Below are positions 17,732 through 26,174 of a stretch of 64,000 nt of DNA, piece after piece. Numbering within the stretch: the stretch's first letter is position 1; the number at the start of each line of letters is the position of its first letter. The DNA is taken from positions 412,515 through 476,514 of the forward strand of contig NZ_JALKCH010000002.1 of the NCBI RefSeq assembly GCF_023016805.1. The letters run 5' to 3'. The notes below the pieces were generated by a model that ran no database searches, was not told the DNA's origin, and saw only the letters and a program-made list of their open reading frames with translations. This stretch comes from Ancylobacter crimeensis (GTDB lineage: Bacteria; Pseudomonadota; Alphaproteobacteria; Rhizobiales; Xanthobacteraceae). The position numbers were made by a program, and so were the translations under genes.

Positions 17732-18034
17732 ATGGCCGGCGACAACGACGATTATGTGTATGACGAGGCAACCGGCGAGTGGCGCCCGGCCTCCGAGGTG
17801 AAGGCCGAGGCGGCCGCCGCCGCTGCGGTACGCGATGCCTCCGGCAACGTGCTTGCGGATGGGGATTCCGTGGTGCTGGTCAAGGACCTGAAGGTGAAGG
17901 GCGCAGGCCAGACGCTGAAGCAGGGCACGGTGATCCGCTCGATCCGCCTCACCGACAATCCGGAAGAGATCGACTGCCGCCACGAGAGCATCAAGGGTCT
18001 GGTGCTGCGCACGGAATTCGTGCGCAAGCGGTGA
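17732..18034 (+). CDS. PhnA-domain protein without the zinc ribbon
   Basis: A 100-residue protein whose C-terminal 70 residues (VRDASGNVLADGDSVVLVKDLKVKG...TVIRSIRLT...IDCRHESIKGLVLRTEFVRK) match the PhnA/YjdM domain. E. coli YjdM begins with a four-cysteine zinc ribbon. Here the N-terminus instead reads DDYVYDEATGEWRPASE and has no cysteine pairs, so the ribbon is lost or replaced. Function is unknown; the old phosphonate label is not supported by the context. It sits between urc1 (55 bases upstream) and urc4 on the same strand. Confidence 0.8.
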   Translation: MAGDNDDYVYDEATGEWRPASEVKAEAAAAAAVRDASGNVLADGDSVVLVKDLKVKGAGQTLKQGTVIRSIRLTDNPEEIDCRHESIKGLVLRTEFVRKR

Positions 18035-18045
18035 GGGACGACCTC

Positions 18046-18093
18046 GCGAGGGGACGATGCGGCGAGAGGACGATGCGGCGAGAGGACGATGGG
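18046..18093 (+). repeat. Three tandem 16-bp repeats
   Basis: GCGAGRGGACGATGSG occurs three times head to tail, with one or two changes between copies, directly after the PhnA-like gene. It is too short and regular for CRISPR and probably arose by replication slippage. Confidence 0.75.
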
Positions 18094-18106
18094 GCTTTCG
18101 TTCCCC

Positions 18107-18270
18107 TCACCCCGCTCTCTCTTCCACGGGGAGAGGGGGGCAGTCCGCGCCGCGCTCGGGGCCGGCCGGGTTGCGCCGGTGCTCCCTGAAAGCTTCTCTC
18201 CGGCGGGGCGCGAAGGCTGTGCCCCTGAACGCCCTCTCCCCACCGGGTGAGGGTGGGGAGAGGGGGAAGG
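18107..18270. repeat. Pair of intergenic palindromic repeats
   Basis: Two elements built from CCCTCTCCCC and GGGGAGAGGGG arms surround a CACCGGGTGAG-like centre (about 18112-18160 and 18230-18268). They are in the 329-base gap between the PhnA-like gene and urc4. Such elements are common between genes in Hyphomicrobiales; they may fold in mRNA and lower read-through. Confidence 0.6.
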
Positions 18271-18363
18271 CCGGTTCCCGGAGATCCCGACCCGACCCTT
18301 CCCTCCCGGCCCTTTGTCTCCCGAACCCCCATCGGGTTTTCGCCTCATAGGAACCCGCCCCGC

Positions 18364-19593
18364 ATGACCCCACCCGAGCTTGCCGCACTCCGTTCGCCCG
18401 CCGCCGTCCGCGCTCGCTCGCACCGCGTGCTTGATCACGTGCGCGCCGGGCGCTCGCCGCATTTCACGCTGGACGAGGCGGCGCTGGGCACCGTGGCGGA
18501 TTATGTGGTCGCGGTGTGCCGGCAGGATTATCCCACCCTCGATATCCCCTATCACAGCCGCTGGCGGCACTTTTCCGCCGGCGGGATCGACCGCTTCGCC
18601 GTTCTGGCCGAAGGTCCGCTCGCCGGACAGGACGCACGCGCGCGGGCGCGCACCATGGTCGATCTCGCGGTGGTCAGTGTGCTGCTCGACGCCGGGGCGG
18701 GGGATGCGTGGCGCTATCACGAGCCGCACGGCCTTAGCATCGGCCGCTCGGAAGGCCTCGCGGTGGCGAGCCTCGCCATGTTCGCGGCGGGCGGTTTCTC
18801 CTCCGACCCGGCCGAACCGCTGCGCGTCGATGCGGCCGGGCTGATCGGCATCGACGCGGCGACGCTGGCGCGCTTCTTTCAGGTGAGTGCGGACAATCCG
18901 CTGGTCGGGCTGGAAGGGCGCGTCGCGCTGCTCAATCGGCTCGGCCATGCCCTCGGCGCCCGGCCGGACCTGTTCGGCGACGGCGTCGCCCAGCCCGGCG
19001 GGCTGGTCGATGCGCTGGCGGCGCACGCGCCGCTCGGCAAGCTGCCCGCCGCCGGCATCCTCGCCGCGCTGCTCGACGGGTTGGCCCCGATCTGGCCGGC
19101 TGGGCTGGTGGCGGAGGGCGTGGAACTCGGCGATGTCGGTCGCCACCCGGCGATCCTCACCGGCGACCTTTCGGAAGGGCTGGTGCCGTTCCACAAGCTC
19201 TCGCAGTGGCTCACCTATTCGCTGCTGGAACCCTTCGAGGCCGCGGGCTTCGCGGTGACCGGACTCGACGACCTCACCGGCCTGCCGGAATACCGCAATG
19301 GCGGGCTGTTCATCGACCTCGGCCTGCTGGTGCCGCGCGCGCCGCTCGATCCGGGGCGGAAGCACCCGGTAACATCCGAGATCGTCGTGGAGTGGCGCGC
19401 GCTCACCGTCGCGCTGCTCGACGTACTGGCCGATGCGGTGCGCGAAAGGCTGGGTCTGTCGGCGAAGGCGTTCCCGCTCGCCAAGCTGCTGCAGGGCGGC
19501 ACCTGGACCGCCGGCCGCCGCATCGCCGCCGAACGCCGCCCTCCGGCGGGGCCGCCACCGCTGGCGATCCTGGCGGACGGCACGGTGTTCTGA
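18364..19593 (+). CDS. urc4: URC4/DUF1688 family protein (uracil catabolism)
   Basis: This 409-residue cytosolic protein matches the DUF1688 family: LRSPAAVRARSHRVLDHV at the start, then IPYHSRWRHFSAGGIDRF, the AWRYHEPHG...GRSEGLAVASLAMF segment and, near the end, LTGLPEYRNGGLFIDLGLL and EWRALTVALLDVLAD. In yeasts, URC4 is one of the genes needed to use uracil as nitrogen source by the URC route. Its biochemical step is not defined. Together with upp and urc1 it forms a complete URC core here. The start is the ATG at 18364, where conserved sequence begins. Confidence 0.85.
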   Translation: MTPPELAALRSPAAVRARSHRVLDHVRAGRSPHFTLDEAALGTVADYVVAVCRQDYPTLDIPYHSRWRHFSAGGIDRFAVLAEGPLAGQDARARARTMVDLAVVSVLLDAGAGDAWRYHEPHGLSIGRSEGLAVASLAMFAAGGFSSDPAEPLRVDAAGLIGIDAATLARFFQVSADNPLVGLEGRVALLNRLGHALGARPDLFGDGVAQPGGLVDALAAHAPLGKLPAAGILAALLDGLAPIWPAGLVAEGVELGDVGRHPAILTGDLSEGLVPFHKLSQWLTYSLLEPFEAAGFAVTGLDDLTGLPEYRNGGLFIDLGLLVPRAPLDPGRKHPVTSEIVVEWRALTVALLDVLADAVRERLGLSAKAFPLAKLLQGGTWTAGRRIAAERRPPAGPPPLAILADGTVF

Positions 19594-19963
19594 AGGAGCG
19601 TTTCTTCAGCCTTCATTCCTCATGGCCGAAGCAGGCCGGCCATCCACGCCTTCGAGCGGGCCGGCGTCCCCAGTCCGACGCATGGAGCCCCGGGCTAAGT
19701 CCGCGGTTGCGGACGGCCGGAGCCGATTCGGGATCGCGTGCGGCGGGCGGCTCCTTCATCGGTTGGGCAGGGCTGCATCGGAAGCCGATCCTGGCTCTCC
19801 GCTGCGCTGCCGCCGGCGCGACGGCGGATAGAGGGCCTCCGCAGCCGGTTCACGGCATCTCCATCCCACACGCCGTCATGGCCGTCATAGCCCGGCCATG
19901 CACGTCGTGCGGGATGGCGACAGGGGGAGGGGATAGGCCGGCCTTTCCTGCCCTATGCAGGCC
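19594..19963. repeat. 370-base intergenic stretch with repeat fragments
   Basis: This gap lies between convergent genes. It contains GGCCATCCACGCCTTCG (near 19640) and an inverted version around 19876-19916, related to a copy at 23848-23866. This is a dispersed intergenic repeat type, probably relics of a palindromic element. There is no coding sequence of substance. Confidence 0.5.
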
Positions 19964-20959
19964 TTAGTCGAGCTGCGCGCCGGAGGCCCTCACGATGGGT
20001 GCCCATTTCGCCAGCTCGGCCTTTACATGAGCGTCGAGCTCGGCGGGGGTGGAGCCGACGACGGTGGCGCTGAAGTCGGCGAGCTTGGCCTGCACGGCCG
20101 GATCGGCGAGCGCGGCATTCGCGGCCTTGTTCAGCTTCTCGATGGCGGCCGCGGGGGTGCCGGCGGGAGCGAACAGGGCGTTCCAGGTGTAGGTCTCGTA
20201 GCCCGGAATGGTCTCGGCGATGGCCGGCACGTCGGGGAAGGAAGTTGCCCTCTTGGCAGTGGTCACGCCGAGCGCGCGCAGCTTGCCGCTCTTGATGTGG
20301 CCGGCCGACGAAGGAAGGTTGTCGAACATGATCGGCACCTGCCCGGCCAGCACGTCGTTCAGCGCCGGGCCGGCGCCCTGATAGGGAATGTGCTGCATCT
20401 GGACGCCCGCCATGCTCTTGAACAACTCGCCGGAGAGATGCAGCGGCGTTCCGTTGCCGGACGAGGCATAGCTGTACTTGTCGGGATCCTTCTTCAGGAG
20501 GTCGATCAGCTCGGCGACCGTGTTGGCCGGAAACTCGGGATTGACCACCAGCACGTTCGGCACGATCGCGAGCAGCGAGATCGAGGCGAAGCTCTTCACC
20601 GGGTCATAGGGCATCTTCTTGTAGAGCGCCGGGTTCAGCGCGTGGGTCGCGACGGTGCCCATCAGGATGGTGTAGCCGTCGGGGGTCGCCTTGGCGACGG
20701 CCGCGGCCCCGAGATTGCCGCCGGCCCCGCCGCGATTCTCCACCACCACGGTCTGGCCGAGCTCCTGTGTCATGCGCTGCGCTATGAGCCGGCCGACCAG
20801 ATCGGTCGAGCCGCCCGCGGCGAAGGGCACCACCAGCGTGATCGGGCGCGTGGGGAAGTCCTGGGCGAACGCGGGCGCGCCCGGCAGCAGGCCGAGCGTG
20901 GCGCCGAGCGCGACGCCGGCAAGCGTGCCGGCAAGGCCGGCAAAGACCGAACGAAGCAT
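19964..20959 (-). CDS. Tripartite tricarboxylate transporter (Bug-type) receptor
   Basis: A 331-residue periplasmic binding protein with an N-terminal signal peptide ending in PAFAQD. The Bug/TctC family landmarks are present: FPTRPITLVVPFAAGGSTDLVGR, NRGGAGGNLGAAAVAKA-PDGYTIL, the IPYQGAGPALNDVLAGQV segment and FPDVPAIAETIPGYE. Such receptors bind carboxylates and work with TctA/TctB permeases. No permease gene is in the window, so this is one of the common orphan receptors. The start is the ATG at 20959, after AGGGAGA; an upstream start would place the signal peptide too far in. Confidence 0.9.
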   Translation of the reverse strand: MLRSVFAGLAGTLAGVALGATLGLLPGAPAFAQDFPTRPITLVVPFAAGGSTDLVGRLIAQRMTQELGQTVVVENRGGAGGNLGAAAVAKATPDGYTILMGTVATHALNPALYKKMPYDPVKSFASISLLAIVPNVLVVNPEFPANTVAELIDLLKKDPDKYSYASSGNGTPLHLSGELFKSMAGVQMQHIPYQGAGPALNDVLAGQVPIMFDNLPSSAGHIKSGKLRALGVTTAKRATSFPDVPAIAETIPGYETYTWNALFAPAGTPAAAIEKLNKAANAALADPAVQAKLADFSATVVGSTPAELDAHVKAELAKWAPIVRASGAQLD

Positions 20960-21081
20960 TGATGTTTCTCCCTGATGTGCTGTCATCTTGTCGGGTGACT
21001 ATGCGTCAGGGTGCGGCATCCGGCGCGCGTGCTCAACCCAAAGCGGCGCGTCTGCGACCAATGGCCGAGAGGCCCCGCAGA

Positions 21082-21115
21082 ATTGCGTACAATCGAAATC
21101 AGGATTGGGTGCAAT
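21082..21115. promoter_or_regulatory. Two ATTG-N4-CAAT boxes, candidate operator
   Basis: ATTGCGTACAAT (21082-21093) and ATTGGGTGCAAT (21104-21115) repeat at exactly 22 bases, two helical turns, within the 328-base divergent region between the Bug receptor and the PotA-like operon. This spacing suggests cooperative binding of two repressor or activator dimers. The regulator is not encoded next door. Confidence 0.5.
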
Positions 21116-21287
21116 GTGGCGCTTTGGAGTGCCGCGCCTGCCCAATTCTTGTGCGAAGCGCCGGGCGGCTCGCGCCGTGCGCGTCGAGCGGCTCTCGCGC
21201 CGTCGCGCCCGCCTCCGCCTTTCCCGCTTGGCACATGGCTTGCGTTCACATGACCTGCGTTTGACGCGCGAGAGGAGCCGAAGCCGG

Positions 21288-22388
21288 ATGAGCAAAGGCG
21301 CGGATATCGAGCTGGTGAGCGTCACCAAGCGCTATGGCGCGGCGCTGGCGGTGGACAACATCTCGCTGAAGATTCCGGCGGGCACCTATTGCTGCCTGCT
21401 CGGCCCCTCCGGCTGCGGCAAGACCACGACGCTGCGCATGATCGCCGGCCATGAGAGCGTGTCGAGCGGCGACATTCGCCTCGGTCCCTCCGTGGTGACG
21501 GACCTGCCGCCGGCCAAGCGCGGCACCGCGATGATGTTCCAGAGCTACGCGCTGTTTCCCCATCTCGACATCGTCGACAATGTCGCCTTCTCGCTGAAGA
21601 TGAAGGGCGAGGACAAGGCGAGCCGCCGCGCCCGCGCGCTCGACATGCTGAAACTGGTGCAGATGGATCATCTCGCCGAGCGCCGTCCCGCCCAGCTTTC
21701 CGGCGGCCAGCAGCAGCGCGTCGCGCTCGCCCGCGCGCTGATCACCGACCCCCAGGTGCTGCTGCTCGACGAGCCGCTCTCCGCGCTCGATCCCTTCCTC
21801 AAGATCAAGGTGCGCCAGGAGCTGAAGCGGCTCCAGCTCCGGCTCGGCATCTCCTTCATCCACGTCACCCACAGCCAGGAGGAGGCGATGGCTCTTTCCG
21901 ACCTCGTGGTGGTGATGAATGGCGGCAGGATCGAGCAGGCGGCGAGCCCGCGCGAGGTCTTCAACCGTCCCGCCACCGCCTTCGTCGCCCGCTTCATGGG
22001 CGACCATAACGTGCTGGAGGGCCGGGTCACCGCGGTGAACCCGCAGGAGATCGCCTTCGAGGTCCCGGGCGGCGCCCGCTTCGCCGTGCCCGCCCGCGAG
22101 CTCGACGAGCCGATCGCACCCGGCGCGCCCCTCGCGATCGCCGTGCGCACCGACCGGGTGCGCCTCGCGGACGACGCTCCCGCTGGCTGCGGGCTGACCG
22201 GGCTGGTGCAGAACATCGAATATCACGGCCAGAAGGTGCAACTGGCCCTGTCGGCGCCCGGCGTCGACGAGTTCTCGGTGCAACTGCCCGAAAGCCAGTT
22301 CTTCGCCAAGCCGATGAACATCGGCGACGCCGTGCCGCTCGCCTGGACGGCGCAGGACGTCCACATCCTCCGGCCCCCGGCGGCCTGA
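21288..22388 (+). CDS. ABC transporter ATP-binding protein, PotA-like
   Basis: A 366-residue cytoplasmic ATPase energising the importer encoded downstream. It has Walker A GPSGCGKTT (residues 39-47), the Q-loop FQSYALFPH, the signature LSGGQQQRVALARAL, Walker B VLLLDEPLSALD and the switch histidine VTHSQEE. A C-terminal TOBE domain covers about residues 260-360. It belongs to the spermidine/putrescine/iron(III) type ATPases. The start at 21288 follows GAGGAGC. It is the first gene of a four-gene operon: ATPase, binding protein, two permeases. Confidence 0.92.
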   Translation: MSKGADIELVSVTKRYGAALAVDNISLKIPAGTYCCLLGPSGCGKTTTLRMIAGHESVSSGDIRLGPSVVTDLPPAKRGTAMMFQSYALFPHLDIVDNVAFSLKMKGEDKASRRARALDMLKLVQMDHLAERRPAQLSGGQQQRVALARALITDPQVLLLDEPLSALDPFLKIKVRQELKRLQLRLGISFIHVTHSQEEAMALSDLVVVMNGGRIEQAASPREVFNRPATAFVARFMGDHNVLEGRVTAVNPQEIAFEVPGGARFAVPARELDEPIAPGAPLAIAVRTDRVRLADDAPAGCGLTGLVQNIEYHGQKVQLALSAPGVDEFSVQLPESQFFAKPMNIGDAVPLAWTAQDVHILRPPAA

Positions 22389-22462
22389 CGCCGGCCGGCC
22401 CCCAGACAGACTGCCCTCAATGCTGCCAACGCCAAAAGACGGAACCTTCGGGAGAGGCTGAC

Positions 22463-23791
22463 ATGACCAAGACGATCGACACGACCGGCGCCGGAAAGGG
22501 CGCCAAGGGCGCTGCGAAGGCGGCGACGGGCCTGAGCCGCCGGCAGCTCCTGAAGGGCGCTGCGGGTGCGGCCGGCCTTGCCGCGGGCTCCGGTGTGGTC
22601 ACCGGCTTCCCCACCATCTGGGCGCAGAACCCGATCACGCTCCGCCAGTTCGGCACCGGGGTGTCGAACCTCAACGCCATCGCCGAGAAGTGCAAGGCTG
22701 ACCTCGGCATCACCCTGCAGATGACCGCCCTCGATTCCGATGCGGTGTCGCAGCGGGTTGTGACGCAGGCCAACAGCTTCGACATCGCCGACATCGAATA
22801 CTGGATCTGCAAGAAGGTGTTCCCGGCCGGCACGCTTCAGCCGATGGACGTGAAGAAGATCAAGTATTACGACCAGATCGTTCCGATCTTCACCACCGGC
22901 AAGCTCACCCCGGACAGCAAGATCGCGCAGGGCACGGCGCCGAACACCGTGGGCTTCGTTGAAGGCCCGGACTCCAAGACCTTCGCCAAGGCGCCCACCC
23001 AGTGGATGACGCTGATCCCCACCATCTACAATGCCGACACCCTTGGCATCCGCCCGGACCTTGTCGGCCGCCCGATCAAGAACTGGAAGGACATCCTCGA
23101 CCCGGCCTTCAAGGGCAAGACCTCGATCCTGAACATCCCGTCCATCGGCATCATGGACGCGGCGATGATCTGCGAGAGCGCCGGTCTCATCAAATATGCC
23201 GACAAGGGCAACATGACGAAGAAGGAGATCGACTTCACCATCGATTTCCTGATCAAGACCAAGAAGGACGGCCAGTTCCGCGCCTTCTGGAAAACCTTCG
23301 ACGAGAGCGTGAACCTGATGGCCTCGGGCGAGGTCGTCATCCAGTCCATGTGGTCGCCGGCGGTGGCGGCGGTGCGCTCCAAGGGCATTCCCTGCGTCTA
23401 CCAGCCGCTCGAGGAAGGCTATCGCGCCTGGGGCGGCGGCCTCGGCATCGCCCGGCACCTCAAGGGTGCCGAGCTCGACGCCGCCTATGAATACATCAAC
23501 TGGTACCTCTCCGGCTGGGTCGGCGCCTATCTGAATCGCCAGGGCTATTATTCCGCCGTGCTTTCCACCGCCGAGAAGAACATGAGCCCGGACGAATGGG
23601 CGTTCTGGATGAAGGGCCAGCCGGCCAAGACCGACATCCTCTCGCCCGAGGGCAAGGTGATGTACACCGCCGGTGCGGTGCGCGACGGCGGCTCCTTCGA
23701 GGAGCGCATGGGCGCGGTGGCGTGCTGGAACTCGGTGATGGACGAGGACCGCTACATGGTCCGCCGCTGGAACGAGTTCATCGCGGCGTGA
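22463..23791 (+). CDS. Tat-exported extracellular solute-binding protein, PotD-like
   Basis: A 442-residue periplasmic binding protein. Its signal is of the twin-arginine type (LSRRQLLKGAAGAAGLAAGSG) after a 23-residue Lys/Gly/Ala-rich leader, so it is exported folded. The mature part resembles the family 1/PotD binding proteins: FDIADIEYWICKKVF, IPTIYNADTLGIRPDLVG, WKDILDPAFKGKTSIL, and the SGEVVIQSMWSPA...CVYQPLEEGYRAWGGG region that closes the ligand pocket. The ligand is probably a polyamine or similar cation, but the residues do not fix it. It lies 74 bases downstream of the ATPase gene. Confidence 0.88.
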   Translation: MTKTIDTTGAGKGAKGAAKAATGLSRRQLLKGAAGAAGLAAGSGVVTGFPTIWAQNPITLRQFGTGVSNLNAIAEKCKADLGITLQMTALDSDAVSQRVVTQANSFDIADIEYWICKKVFPAGTLQPMDVKKIKYYDQIVPIFTTGKLTPDSKIAQGTAPNTVGFVEGPDSKTFAKAPTQWMTLIPTIYNADTLGIRPDLVGRPIKNWKDILDPAFKGKTSILNIPSIGIMDAAMICESAGLIKYADKGNMTKKEIDFTIDFLIKTKKDGQFRAFWKTFDESVNLMASGEVVIQSMWSPAVAAVRSKGIPCVYQPLEEGYRAWGGGLGIARHLKGAELDAAYEYINWYLSGWVGAYLNRQGYYSAVLSTAEKNMSPDEWAFWMKGQPAKTDILSPEGKVMYTAGAVRDGGSFEERMGAVACWNSVMDEDRYMVRRWNEFIAA

Positions 23792-23884
23792 GGCGACGGG
23801 CCATGCCGCATTGCGAGGAGGCGTCTTGGCCGCGCATGGCCCGGCCATCCACGTTTCTTCGCGGCGCCATGGCTGAAGACGCGG

Positions 23885-23907
23885 ATCCCCGGGTCATGCC
23901 CGGGGAT
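23885..23907. repeat. Intercistronic hairpin (ATCCCCGGG palindrome)
   Basis: ATCCCCGGG and CCCGGGGAT form a perfect 9-bp stem with a 5-base loop, followed by GACG. It lies between the binding protein and the first permease and is one of the dispersed palindromes of the genome. Within an operon it may protect the upstream mRNA and lower permease expression. Confidence 0.65.
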
Positions 23908-23945
23908 GACGCCCGCCCCAGGATCACGCTTGCCGGACGCCCCGC

Positions 23946-24809
23946 ATGACGCTCTCACGCCTCGTACCGCGCCTTGCGCCCTATCTTCAGGCGAGCCCGC
24001 TGGCGCTGATCCTTGCGGCCTTTCTGGTGCTGCCCATCGCCACCATCGTCATGGTGAGCTTCTGGGACTATGATTCCATCCAGATCTTCCCGGCCTTCGT
24101 CTTCACCAATTACGAGGAGACGATCGCCTCGCCGGTGACCTGGAGCACCTATCTCAACACGCTGAAATACACCGTCATCGTCTGGGCGCTGACGCTCTTC
24201 ATCGGCTTCTGGGTGGCCTATTACCTCGCCTTCCACATCCGCTCCGCCACCATGCAGATGGTGCTCTTCCTCGTCTGCACCGTGCCGTTCCTGACCTCGA
24301 ACATCATCCGCATGATCTCGTGGATCCCTTTCCTCGGTCGCAACGGGCTCATCAACCAGTCGCTGATGCAGCTCGGCATCATCGACAGGCCGCTGGAATT
24401 CCTTCTGTTCTCGGACTTCGCCGTGGTGCTGGCGATGGTCCATCTCTACACCCTGTTCATGGTGACGCCGATCTTCAACACGCTGATGCGCATCGACCGC
24501 GCGCTGATCGAGGCGGCACGCGATGCGGGGGCGAACGCGTTCCAGATCCTCACCAACGTCATCATCCCGCTGGCCAAGCCCGGCATCGCCATCGGCTCGA
24601 TCTTCGTGGTCACGCTGGTGATGGGCGACTTCATCACCGTCCGCTTCATGTCGGGCGGGCAGTCGGCCTCGGTGGGGCTGATGATGGCGAACCAGATCGC
24701 GTTGCTGCAATACCCGGCCGCCGCCGCCAATGCGGTGATCCTGCTCATCATCGTGCTGCTGCTGGTCGCGGGCATCCTGCGCATCGTCAACATCCGCAAG
24801 GAGCTGTGA
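23946..24809 (+). CDS. ABC transporter permease, PotB-like
   Basis: A 287-residue inner-membrane protein with six predicted transmembrane segments, the first at SPLALILAAFLVLPIATIVMV. The ATPase-coupling EAA loop reads EAARDAGANAFQILTNVIIPLAKPGI near residue 190. It forms the translocation pore with the next gene product. The reading frame begins at ATG 23946, immediately after the intergenic palindrome. Confidence 0.9.
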   Translation: MTLSRLVPRLAPYLQASPLALILAAFLVLPIATIVMVSFWDYDSIQIFPAFVFTNYEETIASPVTWSTYLNTLKYTVIVWALTLFIGFWVAYYLAFHIRSATMQMVLFLVCTVPFLTSNIIRMISWIPFLGRNGLINQSLMQLGIIDRPLEFLLFSDFAVVLAMVHLYTLFMVTPIFNTLMRIDRALIEAARDAGANAFQILTNVIIPLAKPGIAIGSIFVVTLVMGDFITVRFMSGGQSASVGLMMANQIALLQYPAAAANAVILLIIVLLLVAGILRIVNIRKEL

Positions 24810-24814
24810 ACGCC

Positions 24815-25645
24815 ATGAACTCCGAGCGTCGCGGTCCCGGCTTCTACGTGCTCACGGCTTTCTTCGTGCTGTTCGTGCTGTTCCTCTATGGTCCGCTGTC
24901 CACCATCTTCATCCTGTCCTTCCAGGGACCGAATGGCGGGCTCACCTTCCCGATGAACGGCACGTCGATGCACTGGTTCAACAACCTGTTGTTCGAGAAG
25001 CAGCAGGTCGGCGATTTCGGCGGGGCATTCTCCCGCTCGCTGATCCTCGGCCTGATGACGATGGCGGCGACCGTGGTGGTGTCGCTGCTGGCAGGCCTCG
25101 CCTTCCGGCGCCGCTTCCTCGGCTCCGGGCCCCTGTTCTATCTCGCCATCGCCAGCCTGATCGTGCCGTCCATCCTCATCTCGCTCGGCATCGGCCTGGC
25201 GTTCCAGGTGCTCGGCTTCGAGCCGTACTGGTATTCCTCGGCCTTCGGCGCCCATCTCACCTGGACGCTGCCCTTCGGCCTGCTCATCATGTTCGCGGTC
25301 TTCAACCGCTTCAATCCGGCCTATGAGGAAGCCGCCCGCGACCTCGGAGCCTCGTCTTGGCAGACCTTCGCTCATGTCGTGCTGCCGATCATCCTGCCGA
25401 GCCTGATCGGCGTCGGGCTGTTCGGCTTCACGCTGTCTTATGACGAGTTCGCCCGCACGCTGATGACCTCAGGCAGCTTCAACACCCTGCCGCTCGAAAT
25501 CTACGGCATGACCACCAATGTCACGACGCCGGTGCTCTATGCGCTCGGCACGCTGACCACGGTGTTCTCGCTGGCGATCATCCTCGTCGCGCTCCTCACC
25601 ATCGTGGTGCTGCGGCTGCGCCGGGCGCGCCGGCTGGCGGGCTGA
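24815..25645 (+). CDS. ABC transporter permease, PotC-like
   Basis: A 276-residue second permease of the importer, again with about six membrane segments and the EAA loop EEAARDLGASSWQTFAHVVLPIILPS. Its ribosome binding site AAGGAG lies inside the end of the preceding permease gene, five bases separate the two genes, and translation is probably coupled. The operon ends here. Confidence 0.9.
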   Translation: MNSERRGPGFYVLTAFFVLFVLFLYGPLSTIFILSFQGPNGGLTFPMNGTSMHWFNNLLFEKQQVGDFGGAFSRSLILGLMTMAATVVVSLLAGLAFRRRFLGSGPLFYLAIASLIVPSILISLGIGLAFQVLGFEPYWYSSAFGAHLTWTLPFGLLIMFAVFNRFNPAYEEAARDLGASSWQTFAHVVLPIILPSLIGVGLFGFTLSYDEFARTLMTSGSFNTLPLEIYGMTTNVTTPVLYALGTLTTVFSLAIILVALLTIVVLRLRRARRLAG

Positions 25646-25650
25646 ACTGC

Positions 25651-25893
25651 TCAGGTCAGCTTCATACGCTTCGCCTCGGTGCGGGCGAAGGCGAGCGCCT
25701 CGGCGAGGATGGACCATACCGGATCCGGGCCGCCATGGCGGGTCACGAGCGGGCCGGCGCTCACCTCGCGGCGGCCCCACACATCAGCGGCGATCGTGAA
25801 CACAAGCTCGTGCCCTTGCCGGTGGCGCACCCGCAATTGCGTCCGGCTGAAATTGACGAGCTCGAAATCACGCATCACTGCTACCTGCGGCAC
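25651..25893 (-). CDS. Small conserved-looking protein of unknown function
   Basis: An 80-residue protein from a GTG at 25893 with a perfect GGAGG ribosome binding site; an ATG at 25875 would give 74 residues. It is a mixed alpha/beta sequence (FELVNFSRTQLRVRHRQGHELVFTIAADVWGRREV) with a basic helical end (WSILAEALAFARTEAKRMKL). There are no cysteines, membrane helices or known motifs. It ends five bases from the converging permease gene. The strong ribosome binding site and balanced composition make it credible. Confidence 0.6.
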   Translation of the reverse strand: MPQVAVMRDFELVNFSRTQLRVRHRQGHELVFTIAADVWGRREVSAGPLVTRHGGPDPVWSILAEALAFARTEAKRMKLT

Positions 25894-26174
25894 GCTCCGC
25901 CTCCCCTTGGTTGCGTCCGTCCTCCGATACGGGCGGCGGCTGCCGCCCAGAGAGCGGACAACGGAACGGACGCTGGAGCGTTCCCGTACGGAACAGGATT
26001 CTTCGGCATTGGCCGGGGCCGGCGGTGCGGATGTCCTCCCCGCCGGGAAAAAGGGTGCGTCGGTGCGGTCGGCAGGACGATGCGCCGCGCCTTGCTCCTC
26101 ACATGGCGGTGATACGGAACGCGCAGGCACGGTCCGCGCTGGCGGTCACCGCGATCTGCCGCAATCCTTGTGCC

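Noticed and set aside
18046..18093. Tandem repeats considered as a CRISPR array
   Set aside because: The repeats are 16 bp with no spacers between them, and no cas gene is present.
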